A stretch of DNA of 7,675 nt from an uncultured Lachnospiraceae bacterium (GCA_944384285.1 CALWSX010000046.1:1-7675); one strand, 5' to 3'. Counted from the first letter of the stretch, positions 1 to 5,829 are shown. A program made the numbers and translations. Notes: generated by a model not told the origin, from the sequence alone.

Positions 1-95
1 TATAAAATTCGAATTTTTGGGGCTTTGAAAACCGCCCTCAAAAACGCTTAGAAGCCTTGATTTTACTGGCTTTGCGGTTATGTCATCTATTTTGA
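1..95. other. Gene-free left edge with overlapping self-complementary segments
   Basis: No reading frame is supported here. Two mutually exclusive foldings can be drawn. The first pairs TTTTTGGGGC (14-23) with GCCC-T-CAAAAA (34-44): ten base pairs, one bulged T and a 10-nt loop. The second pairs AACCGC (30-35) with GCGGTT (74-79), enclosing AAGCC (52-56) paired with GGCTT (68-72). Bases 31-80 contain 23 G/C of 50, well above the AT-rich spacers elsewhere in the window. Because the segment lies just past the yebC stop it could form the 3' end of that transcript, but neither stem is followed by a clean T-run on either strand, so it is not a standard intrinsic terminator. A remnant repeat or a mobile-element attachment region is another possibility. 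The pairing is seen directly; the role is not known. Confidence 0.35.
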
Positions 96-824
96 TCACT
101 CATCCCAGTTATGATATACATTCTGAACATCGTCATCTTCATCAAGAAGATCAAGAATTTTATTCATCTTCTTAATATCATCTTCACTCTTAAGCTCAGT
201 ATAAGTCTGAGGAATCATAGTAACTTCAGCGCTTGCCATAGGTACACCAGCTGCTTCAATAGCTTCTCTTACCGCTTCAAAATCTTCTGGTGAAGTTAAA
301 ATTTCGTAACTATCTTCTTCAACCGCAAAATCTTCCGCTCCTGCATCAACTGATATCATCATGAGCTCATCTTCGTCCATTTCTACTTCTTCTTTATCAA
401 TTACAATAAGGCCTTTTTTGTCAAACATAAAAGAAACACAACCTGTTGTTCCCATGTTTCCATCACCTTTTGTAAAAGCATTTCTAACATTTGCAGCAGC
501 ACGATTTCTATTATCTGTAAGAGCCTCAACAATAATTGCAACACCACTTGGTCCATATCCTTCATAAGTTACAGACTCATAATTAACATCATTTCCTGCA
601 CCTGATGCTTTTTTGATACTTCTTTCAATAGTATCATTAGGCATATTATTTGATTTTGCTTTTGCAATAACTTCTCTAAGCTTTCCATTATTAGCCGGAT
701 CAGGGCCACCTGCTTTTACAGCAACTGCAATTTCTCTACCAAGCATAGTAAATATTTTACCTTTAGCTTTATCATTTTTTTCTTTTTTATGTTTAATATT
801 TGCAAATTTTGAATGTCCGGACAT
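96..824 (-). CDS. yebC: YebC/PmpR (TACO1) family protein
   Basis: Complete 242-residue cytoplasmic protein of the YebC/TACO1 family, of normal family length. The N-terminus shows the diagnostic MSGHSKFANIKHKK (1-14). Further family signatures are the GKIFT segment (22-26), NNMPNDTIERSIKK (59-72), TYEGYGPSGVAIIVEALTDNRNR-type core at about 87-108, the GxxGCVSFMFDKKG region (125-138), the AGAED segment (161-165), and DDVQNVYHN near the C-terminus. The family was long annotated as a DNA-binding transcriptional regulator. More recent work on bacterial YebC and mitochondrial TACO1 describes ribosome-associated factors that help translation through proline-rich stretches, so the name 'regulator' should be read cautiously. 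The start is fixed by AGGGGGT about 8 nt upstream of ATG. A separate promoter lies 32-60 bases upstream, so the gene can be transcribed independently of the operon before it. Nothing appears truncated. Confidence 0.97.
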   Translation of the reverse strand: MSGHSKFANIKHKKEKNDKAKGKIFTMLGREIAVAVKAGGPDPANNGKLREVIAKAKSNNMPNDTIERSIKKASGAGNDVNYESVTYEGYGPSGVAIIVEALTDNRNRAAANVRNAFTKGDGNMGTTGCVSFMFDKKGLIVIDKEEVEMDEDELMMISVDAGAEDFAVEEDSYEILTSPEDFEAVREAIEAAGVPMASAEVTMIPQTYTELKSEDDIKKMNKILDLLDEDDDVQNVYHNWDE

Positions 825-855
825 ATTATTTACCCCCTAAAAAATTCTACGGGAC

Positions 856-884
856 ATTATACCATTTTTTATATAAAATATCAA
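856..884 (-). promoter_or_regulatory. Sigma-A-type promoter for yebC
   Basis: On the minus strand TTGATA (884-879) is followed after exactly 17 bases by TATAAT (861-856), giving a 5/6 match at -35 and 6/6 at -10. The -35 box begins five bases past the stop codon of the upstream membrane-protein gene. Transcription would start near position 850, leaving a leader of about 25 nt that contains the AGGGGGT ribosome binding site. This is the best promoter match in the left half of the window. Confidence 0.75.
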
Positions 885-888
885 GCTT

Positions 889-1665
889 TTATAAAATACC
901 AAGATTATTCATTTTAAATTCATTTGTATCACAGAATAAAATTGTGTAACTGCAAATGAAAAATGCTGAAATTATATATGATATAATATTAAAAACTAAA
1001 AATCCTAAAATATTTTCTACATCATAAAATAATAAGTTGCCAATAAATGATACAACTATTCTATTACAAGCCCATATAACAGCTATTGCAAGAAAGATTC
1101 TTAAAAAATTACCTTTTGTTACAAATTTGCTTGCCCTTATACTATCTAAAGTCTTTAAATCTCTTACAGCAATAGCATATATATAGAAATACCAAGAAAT
1201 AGCAATAAAAATTCCAGGAATAATAAAAAGTACAGTTCCACAAGCTACAGCTAATCCATAAAGTATAGATGACAAAGCTATTACAAATATTTTTGAAAAT
1301 GAAAAAGATACAACATCTTTAAAGTCATAATCAATACCTTTATAAGCAGAATAACACAACTTTGCAATTGCAACAGTTCCAATAGGTACAAAAATCAATT
1401 CTATTAAAGTTGAAATAGCGCTATATCCCATAAGCAAAGAATATTCTTTTGTTTTCATAAAATCTAGCATTTGCATAGGATCTGTTAAAACATTATACAA
1501 ATTCACATGTGCATCAATTCTTAATATATAAACAGAAAGCATAGCCATTACTATAGAAATTGGAATATAAATTATAAGACTTATAATTAAAATATTTTTA
1601 AAGTTACTTTTATAAATTTTAAATCCTTTCTGCATTGAGAGAAATGGATTCATTATTTGATTCAT
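889..1665 (-). CDS. Polytopic integral membrane protein of unknown function
   Basis: A 258-residue hydrophobic protein that I cannot assign to a characterised family. Membrane segments can be drawn at about 24-48, 78-103, 126-143, 145-166, 186-208 and 217-245. The N-terminus is short and basic (K13, K16, K19, K24). The part around 148-190, with IIPGIFIAISWYF followed by a charged stretch and SIRASKFVTKGNFLR, resembles the 'PGI...W...A...S..L..G' pattern of multi-pass families related to DUF975, YciC/UPF0259 and the glycerophosphodiesterase membrane domain. That likeness is weak and implies no function. I chose the ATG at 1665 because GGAGGT ends 5 nt before it. An in-frame ATG at 1695 would add ten residues but overlaps the end of the SDR gene and has no comparable binding site. 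The gene follows the SDR gene by 17 nt and is probably co-transcribed with it and the deacetylase gene. No terminator separates it from yebC. Confidence 0.85.
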   Translation of the reverse strand: MNQIMNPFLSMQKGFKIYKSNFKNILIISLIIYIPISIVMAMLSVYILRIDAHVNLYNVLTDPMQMLDFMKTKEYSLLMGYSAISTLIELIFVPIGTVAIAKLCYSAYKGIDYDFKDVVSFSFSKIFVIALSSILYGLAVACGTVLFIIPGIFIAISWYFYIYAIAVRDLKTLDSIRASKFVTKGNFLRIFLAIAVIWACNRIVVSFIGNLLFYDVENILGFLVFNIISYIISAFFICSYTILFCDTNEFKMNNLGIL

Positions 1666-1682
1666 ACTATACCTCCAAATTT

Positions 1683-2423
1683 TTAATACATACATCCATC
1701 CACAGTAATAACTTGACCGGATATGTAGCTTGATTTTTCACTGGCAAGAAAAACACATATTTCTGCTATTTCATCTGGCGTCCCATAACGCATAAGACCT
1801 ATTCCATCTATTATACTTTCTTTTTCCTCTTGTGTAAAACATGAATTCATAGAAGTATCAATTACACCACAGGATATTGCATTTACTCTTATGCCGCTTG
1901 GTGCAAGCTCTTTTGCCATTGCTTTTGTAAAAGAATTCATTGCCCCTTTTGATGCAGAATATACAGCTTCACAGGAAGCCCCTCTATCTCCCCAAATTGA
2001 TGAGATATTTATTATAGAGCCTTTTTTATTTTTAATCATACTTTTAGATACAATATGTGTACAATTAAAAACAGACCCTATATTTATATCCATAACTTCT
2101 TTCCACTCAAAAGGAGAAAGGTCTTGAAAAAGACCTATCTTAGAAATTCCGGCATTATTTATAAGAATATCAACTTCACCGAAAACGTTTTTTATTTCAT
2201 CAAAAGTTTTAACACATGACTCATAGTCAGATACATCACTTAAAACTTTATAACAGGAAAAACCTTTATCTAAAAGACTTTTATATGCTTTATCAAGTTC
2301 CTCTTCGCTTTTTCTGGAATTTAAAACAACATTTGCTCCAAGCGAGGCAAACTTATTTGCAATTGCAAATCCAATACCTCTTGAAGAACCACTTATAAAT
2401 ACATTTTTCCCAAAAAAGTCCAT
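1683..2423 (-). CDS. SDR-family NAD(P)H oxidoreductase, probable EF-P 5-aminopentanone reductase (YmfI-like)
   Basis: Complete 246-residue classical short-chain dehydrogenase/reductase, cytoplasmic. The Rossmann cofactor motif is SGSSRGIG (11-18), the NNAG motif is at 89-92, and the catalytic residues are Asn114, Ser142, Tyr155 and Lys159 (YSASK). Arg15 and Arg37 suggest a preference for NADPH (inference). The segment around 142-159 reads SIWGDRGASCEAVYSASK. I associate this WGxxGASCExxYSxxK pattern with YmfI-type enzymes, which in Bacillus subtilis reduce the 5-aminopentanone group on a lysine of elongation factor P to 5-aminopentanol. The alternative is a generic FabG-like 3-oxoacyl-ACP reductase, but no fatty-acid genes are nearby. 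The usual 'PG' after the catalytic region is Cys185-Gly186, and the C-terminal 'VDGG' is VDGC. AGGAGG lies about 6 nt upstream of ATG. The gene starts 29 nt after the deacetylase gene ends, as in an operon. SDR membership is near certain; the EF-P assignment is moderate. Confidence 0.92.
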   Translation of the reverse strand: MDFFGKNVFISGSSRGIGFAIANKFASLGANVVLNSRKSEEELDKAYKSLLDKGFSCYKVLSDVSDYESCVKTFDEIKNVFGEVDILINNAGISKIGLFQDLSPFEWKEVMDINIGSVFNCTHIVSKSMIKNKKGSIINISSIWGDRGASCEAVYSASKGAMNSFTKAMAKELAPSGIRVNAISCGVIDTSMNSCFTQEEKESIIDGIGLMRYGTPDEIAEICVFLASEKSSYISGQVITVDGCMY

Positions 2424-2452
2424 ATTATCCTCCTAAAAGCAAATCTTTACTT

Positions 2453-3859
2453 TTATTTTGTTTTAGCACTATAATATTTATTGTTTGCATTAAGATCGAT
2501 TCCTTTAAGTTCAAAAAGCTCATCTACTGTTACTAACTGATAGCCTTGCTCTATAAGTTCAGGAATAATAGTTTCACATGCATCGATTGTAGATTTATAA
2601 ATATCGTGCATTAAAATAATATCACCATCTTTTACTTTTGTTAATACCTCTTCTCTAATTTTATCCTTATTTTTTGATTTCCAGTCAAGAGTATCTATTG
2701 ACCATAAAATAAGAGGCTCATCTGTATTTGAAATTACTGTCTGATTAACTGCACCATAAGGTGGCCTTATTAATTCTACATCTTTCGCAGTAACACTTTT
2801 AACAAAATCATTTGTTTTAGATACTTCTTGGTCTATTTCATTTATTGTAAGAGTTGAAAGTGATTTATGCGAATATGTATGATTTCCTATTTGATGACCT
2901 TCATTTACCATTCTCATAAGTATATCAGGTTCATAAATTGCTCGGCTGCCTAAAACAAAAAACGTAGCTTTCGCATTATTTTCACTTAAAATATCCAATA
3001 ATCTGTTTGTATTTACTCTATGTGGACCATCATCAAAAGTAAGTGCTATTGTTGGAAGATTAGGATCCAAGGTTCTTCTTTTTATAAATGGTTTAGTTGA
3101 TTCATTTTTTTCATTAAAACAACTTTCTATTGAATTATAATCAAAAGAAACAGATACATACCCATTTCCTTCTTTTAGTATGTCTTTCTTGTTAATATAA
3201 AAAACTGCATTATCTTTTTTAAATACGAAATTTGATACTAATTTGTCTTTTGGAATATTAGAAAAATCTTCATAAATAAAACTTTCCTTTGGATATCTTG
3301 TTTCAAAATAGTCTCTTATCCCTTCGGTTATGATATCTGTATTTTTAAAAGTTGTTTCACTTGTCATAGTTTCATTTGTTTTTGTATTAAATACATAGTT
3401 TAATAAATATGTTTCCGCAGTTTCTTCAAACGGAGGCGTATATTTAATATCAAAAATAACAGAAACTATATCTTCTGGGTAATTAAAAGATTCATAATTA
3501 ATATACAAAACCCCTCTTGAAGGAGTAAATTTTGAATATTGTGATAATTTATCATTAAACTCAGATATAGCACCATTTATTATTTCTTTTATATCTTCAT
3601 TCATTTGGGCATTTTCAAACACAGGATAATAAATTGTGTATACGGATATATCCTCATATACATTCATGCTTTCTGTTCTTCCTGCTTCTTTTATATAGTC
3701 TTTGGTTTCTTCTTCTAATGTTTCTATATATACACTTTTATCTTCTCTTATAAGGTCAATTATAGAATTAAGCTTAAACCCTTGTGCAAAAACTGTTATT
3801 GCAAAAACCATAATTAATGATACAACTAGAAATAAAATTATATGTAAACGTTTTCTCAT
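2453..3859 (-). CDS. Membrane-anchored polysaccharide deacetylase (PdaC-like, NodB domain)
   Basis: Complete 468-residue extracytoplasmic enzyme that probably N-deacetylates peptidoglycan or another cell-surface glycan. Residues 1-6 are basic and 7-25 form a hydrophobic signal-anchor. Residues of about 66-250 look like the DUF4163/DUF3298 module found before the catalytic domain in B. subtilis PdaC. The NodB domain (about 268-450) is intact: TFDDGP (274-279, with Asp276 and Asp277), GNHTYSH (325-331, metal ligands His327 and His331), RPPYG (365-369), WSIDTLDW (386-393) and LMHD (416-419, with His418). All five catalytic motifs are present, so activity is expected. Whether it acts on MurNAc (as PdaC), GlcNAc (as PgdA) or a secreted polysaccharide cannot be told from sequence. 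AAGGAGG sits about 8 nt before the ATG. It is the first gene of the minus-strand operon and faces lgt across the AT-rich spacer. Confidence 0.93.
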   Translation of the reverse strand: MRKRLHIILFLVVSLIMVFAITVFAQGFKLNSIIDLIREDKSVYIETLEEETKDYIKEAGRTESMNVYEDISVYTIYYPVFENAQMNEDIKEIINGAISEFNDKLSQYSKFTPSRGVLYINYESFNYPEDIVSVIFDIKYTPPFEETAETYLLNYVFNTKTNETMTSETTFKNTDIITEGIRDYFETRYPKESFIYEDFSNIPKDKLVSNFVFKKDNAVFYINKKDILKEGNGYVSVSFDYNSIESCFNEKNESTKPFIKRRTLDPNLPTIALTFDDGPHRVNTNRLLDILSENNAKATFFVLGSRAIYEPDILMRMVNEGHQIGNHTYSHKSLSTLTINEIDQEVSKTNDFVKSVTAKDVELIRPPYGAVNQTVISNTDEPLILWSIDTLDWKSKNKDKIREEVLTKVKDGDIILMHDIYKSTIDACETIIPELIEQGYQLVTVDELFELKGIDLNANNKYYSAKTK

Positions 3860-3876
3860 AATGAACGCCTCCTTTT

Positions 3877-3906
3877 ATTATGTAAAATATGCCATATTTA
3901 TGTCAA
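3877..3906 (-). promoter_or_regulatory. Weak candidate promoter for the deacetylase operon
   Basis: A perfect TTGACA (3906-3901, minus strand) is followed after 18 bases by CATAAT (3882-3877), a 5/6 match to the -10 consensus. The difficulty is position. The expected start near 3870 would fall within the AAGGAGG ribosome binding site (3874-3868), leaving almost no leader. The true promoter could lie further upstream in the AT-rich spacer, where many weak matches exist. Confidence 0.3.
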
Positions 3907-4076
3907 TTTAATAAACAACTTTACCAAATAATACAAAATTGTTACAAAAATAATAAAAAACATTTATATTTTTTACTACAAATCAAATAAAATTCTTTAA
4001 ATTAAGTATATCATAAAAATACGAATTTTAAACATATTTTTCCTTAAGAATTTATTAATTTATAAATATGTCTATT

Positions 4077-4129
4077 TTTATACAAAATTTTTTTAATTAA
4101 ATACGACATATATTTATACAAAATTTGTA
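4077..4129. repeat. 14-bp direct repeat, the second copy ending in a TACAAA/TTTGTA palindrome
   Basis: TTTATACAAAATTT occurs at 4077-4090 and again at 4113-4126, with starts 36 bp apart. The second copy extends into TACAAAATTTGTA (4117-4129), a perfect dyad with a one-base centre. A third partial copy, ATACAAAATT, lies at 3931-3940. This could be a regulator-binding array, but in DNA with under 15% G+C short repeats also arise by chance. Confidence 0.4.
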
Positions 4130-4219
4130 CAAACTTTTTTATATTTAATTTCCTCTTATTAAAATATAAATTATACTATATAAATATTATATAAAAATAA
4201 AACTTAATCTATAATTATA

Positions 4220-4270
4220 AATACTTATGATTGTATAAGGACAATAATTGTTATATAATCGATAAGTATT
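4220..4270. repeat. 51-bp imperfect dyad enclosing the lgt promoter
   Basis: The left arm 4220-4245 and right arm 4247-4270 are complementary around A4246. There is one G-T mismatch (G4233 opposite T4256), one unpaired G (4261) and a 3-base bulge (4239-4241). The outer pairs are AATACTTAT with ATAAGTATT, and the inner ones ACAAT with ATTGT. Both promoter hexamers lie inside, one on each arm. A transcript starting just past the -10 box would contain only the end of the right arm, so any role in lgt expression would be at DNA level, such as operator binding or cruciform extrusion. Confidence 0.55.
4231..4259 (+). promoter_or_regulatory. Candidate sigma-A promoter for lgt
   Basis: TTGTAT (4231-4236), 17 bases, then a perfect TATAAT (4254-4259). 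This is the best plus-strand match in the spacer. It would give a start near 4266 and a leader of about 115 nt before lgt. The leader is AT-rich and shows no recognisable riboswitch. Confidence 0.5.
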
Positions 4271-4381
4271 AAAAATAAAATAAGATAATATCTTTTAAAA
4301 ACGTAAATTATTAATACAATATTTTAAATCATTTATAAAATTTTTAATCTTAAGAACTTTTATGAAAGAAGGGAAATTTGA

Positions 4382-5260
4382 ATGAATAATATGCCTGAAA
4401 TATGGTTTCCTCATCTGGGAATAGAAATACCCCATTTAAGTAATATCGCTATTTCTATTGGAAACTTTGATGTTTATTGGTACGGAGTAATAATTGGATG
4501 TGCAATTATAATAGGAATACTTCTTGCAACTTATGAAGCAAAAAGAAGCGGTCAAAATTCTGATACTTATTTTGATTTTATATTTATCGCAATAATTACA
4601 TGCGTAATAGGCGCAAGACTTTATTATGTTTTATTTTCATTTGATTATTACAGCCAACACCCAAAAGAAATCTTTAACTTGAGAAACGGCGGTCTTGCAA
4701 TTTATGGGGCTGTAATTATGGGGATCTTGACAGCAATAATATTTACAAAAAAGAAAAAATTGAATTTAGGACTTTTTCTTGATACATGTGCACCATCACT
4801 TATACTAGGCCAAGCTATAGGACGATTTGGAAATTTCTTTAATCGTGAAGCATTCGGAGGATACACAGATTCTCTTTTTGCTATGAGATTGATGGAATCA
4901 CAGGTTAGAAAAAGTGATTTAACTCCTGATATAATAAATAATATTGTAAATATAAATGGAACATCATATATCCAGGTTCACCCTACTTTTTTATATGAAT
5001 CTGTTTGGAATTTGTGTATTTTTGCTCTTTTGATGTACACTTTAAGACATAAAAAATTTAATGGTCAAGTTTTTTCAATGTACGCTATCGGATACGGTAT
5101 TGGCAGATTTTTTATAGAAGGTTTAAGAACAGACCAGCTTACAATAGCAAACACAGGCATAGCCATTTCACAGGTTGTATCAATTTGTATGATAGCTGCA
5201 GGAATAATAATTTATATATTATTTTTAAAAAATAAAAAAAACTCACACATATCTGATTAA
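4382..5260 (+). CDS. lgt: Prolipoprotein diacylglyceryl transferase
   Basis: Complete 292-residue multi-pass membrane enzyme. It moves the diacylglyceryl group from phosphatidylglycerol to the lipobox cysteine of prolipoproteins, the first step of lipoprotein maturation. Family landmarks run in order: the YWYGVIIG membrane segment near 32-39, GARLYYV (77-83), RNGGLAIYGA (101-110), the Lgt signature GRFGNFFNREAFGG (147-160), HPTFLYES (200-207), and GYGIGRFFIEGLRTDQL (237-253) with conserved Arg242, Glu246 and Arg249. The tyrosine at 108 occupies the place of His103 in the E. coli enzyme, as is common in Gram-positive homologues. About seven hydrophobic segments span the protein, and a lysine-rich tail ends it. 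The start at 4382 is supported by GAAGGGAA eight bases upstream; Met4 is a less likely alternative. It appears monocistronic, with its own promoter and a strong terminator after it. Confidence 0.97.
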   Translation: MNNMPEIWFPHLGIEIPHLSNIAISIGNFDVYWYGVIIGCAIIIGILLATYEAKRSGQNSDTYFDFIFIAIITCVIGARLYYVLFSFDYYSQHPKEIFNLRNGGLAIYGAVIMGILTAIIFTKKKKLNLGLFLDTCAPSLILGQAIGRFGNFFNREAFGGYTDSLFAMRLMESQVRKSDLTPDIINNIVNINGTSYIQVHPTFLYESVWNLCIFALLMYTLRHKKFNGQVFSMYAIGYGIGRFFIEGLRTDQLTIANTGIAISQVVSICMIAAGIIIYILFLKNKKNSHISD

Positions 5261-5330
5261 AAAATAATATTTTAAACATTATAAAAATACTTTTTATGTT
5301 TTGAAAACTTTTAAATATTAAAAGAATTTA

Positions 5331-5360
5331 CCCTCTGTGTTTATACACAGAGGGATTTTT
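5331..5360 (+). terminator. Rho-independent terminator after lgt
   Basis: CCCTCTGTGT (5331-5340) pairs perfectly over ten bases with ACACAGAGGG (5345-5354) around the loop TTAT, and ATTTTT follows. It lies 70 bases past the lgt stop codon and separates lgt from the blaI promoter. On the opposite strand the T-run is much weaker, so it mainly serves plus-strand transcription. Confidence 0.92.
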
Positions 5361-5397
5361 ATTATAAAAATATATATTTTGTGATTTAAAATTAAGA

Positions 5398-5426
5398 TTG
5401 ACTTTTTTGTCTAATGATGTTAGACT
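5398..5426 (+). promoter_or_regulatory. Promoter of the blaI-blaR1-like operon
   Basis: TTGACT (5398-5403), 17 bases, then TAGACT (5421-5426), preceded by TG-T as in an extended -10 element. The expected start is near 5433, giving a leader of about 33 nt. A better-looking TAAAAT at 5426-5431 has no -35 box at proper spacing. The spacer and -10 box are covered by the first inverted-repeat operator, as expected for a repressed, self-regulated promoter. Confidence 0.65.
5409..5425. promoter_or_regulatory. Operator 1 of the BlaI-like repressor
   Basis: A perfect inverted repeat, GTCTAA-TGATG-TTAGAC, covering the promoter spacer and most of the -10 box. Binding of a dimeric winged-helix repressor here would block RNA polymerase. 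Assignment to the adjacent BlaI-like protein is inferred from position and from the autoregulation typical of the family. Confidence 0.75.
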
Positions 5427-5433
5427 AAAATCA

Positions 5434-5450
5434 GTCGAATATCATTAGAC
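5434..5450. promoter_or_regulatory. Operator 2 of the BlaI-like repressor
   Basis: GTCGAA-TATCA-TTAGAC, a 17-bp inverted repeat with one mismatch. Read on the minus strand, its first ten bases GTCTAATGAT are identical to those of operator 1, so it is a second copy in inverted orientation with centres 25 bp apart. It lies between the predicted transcription start and the ribosome binding site. Confidence 0.72.
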
Positions 5451-5465
5451 AAAGGAGTGGTTTTT

Positions 5466-5828
5466 ATGGAAAAATATAAATTGGGCGAAATGGAACAAAA
5501 ACTCGCAAATTTAATATGGGAAAACGAGCCTTTGACTTCAAGAGAACTTTCCTTACTGTGTGAGAAAGAATTTACATGGAAAAGAACTACAACGTATACA
5601 ATGCTTAAACGTCTTTGTGACAGAGATTTATTTATAAACAATAAAGGAACTGTCTCTTCACTTATAAAAAAGAACGAGTTTCACGCAATGCAAGGTGAAG
5701 AATTTATAGAACAAAATTTCAACGGGTCTCTCCCAAAATTTTTAACAGCCTTTACTAAAAGAAACAAACTTTCATCTGATGAAATAAAGGAAATCCAAGA
5801 CTTAATTGACTCATATAAGGAGGAATAG
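5466..5828 (+). CDS. BlaI/MecI/CopY-family transcriptional repressor
   Basis: Complete 120-residue cytoplasmic repressor of usual family length. The winged helix-turn-helix occupies about residues 5-70, with LGEMEQKLANLIWENEPLTS giving the typical first helix, the recognition-helix segment TWKRTTTYTMLKRL (37-50), and a wing around 55-68. The C-terminal dimerisation part has the family pattern QNFNGSLPKFLTAF (83-96) followed by LSSDEIKEIQDLI (102-114). In BlaI and MecI the C-terminal dimerisation region is where induced proteolysis inactivates the repressor. I start the protein at ATG 5466 because AAAGGAG (5451-5457) is 8 nt upstream; an in-frame GTG at 5457 lies inside that binding site. Two operators and a promoter directly precede it, so autoregulation is expected. 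The BlaR1-like gene begins one base after the stop. Its true targets are unknown, and no beta-lactamase is in view. Confidence 0.95.
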   Translation: MEKYKLGEMEQKLANLIWENEPLTSRELSLLCEKEFTWKRTTTYTMLKRLCDRDLFINNKGTVSSLIKKNEFHAMQGEEFIEQNFNGSLPKFLTAFTKRNKLSSDEIKEIQDLIDSYKEE

Positions 5829-5829
5829 T

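Larger units (their letters stand above)
3860..4381. other. 522-base AT-rich divergent intergenic region
   Basis: This spacer separates the divergently transcribed deacetylase and lgt genes and holds no credible protein gene. Its base composition is extreme: 7 G/C of 60 in 3961-4020 and 4 of 60 in 4141-4200. The sequence ATACAAAATT occurs three times (3931-3940, 4080-4089, 4116-4125), and an imperfect 51-bp dyad lies at 4220-4270. Promoters for both flanking genes must lie here. I see no T-box, known riboswitch fold, tRNA or small-RNA terminator. Promoter-like hexamers are common by chance at this composition. Confidence 0.8.

Noticed and set aside
111..840. Plus-strand open frames of 60-75 codons opposite yebC
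   Set aside because: They lie antisense to a highly conserved gene, have no ribosome binding site and show no recognisable protein features.
1666..1695. Longer N-terminus (ten more residues) for the membrane protein
   Set aside because: That start overlaps the SDR gene and lacks a good binding site, while GGAGGT precisely precedes the ATG at 1665.
1891..2398. Plus-strand open frames opposite the SDR gene
   Set aside because: Antisense shadows of a well-supported enzyme gene; composition and lack of start signals do not support translation.
3702..3911. Plus-strand open frame opposite the start of the deacetylase gene
   Set aside because: It overlaps the signal-anchor coding region antisense and has no ribosome binding site.
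3997..4035. Minus-strand 12-residue ORF (MFKIRIFMIYLI) preceded by AAGGA
   Set aside because: Too short to support, in AT-rich DNA where such matches are common, and without conservation evidence.
4117..4129. TACAAAATTTGTA as a classical BlaI/MecI operator
   Set aside because: It resembles TACA...TGTA, but the local repressor has clear, different operators (GTCTAA/TTAGAC) at its own promoter, and a 13-bp palindrome in AT-rich DNA is weak evidence.
4362..4385. Seven-codon upstream ORF (MKEGKFE) whose stop overlaps the lgt start as ATGA
   Set aside because: Its body is the lgt ribosome binding site and it has no convincing binding site of its own; probably fortuitous.
5426..5431. TAAAAT as the -10 box of the repressor operon
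   Set aside because: A closer match to consensus, but 22 bases from TTGACT; TG-T-TAGACT at 17 bases fits better.
5457..5465. GTG start three codons upstream in the repressor gene
   Set aside because: The GTG is part of the AAAGGAG(TG) ribosome binding site; the ATG at 5466 has correct spacing.
5420..5641. Minus-strand open frame across the operators and repressor start
   Set aside because: It would cover the promoter, operators and repressor gene antisense; no start signal supports it.
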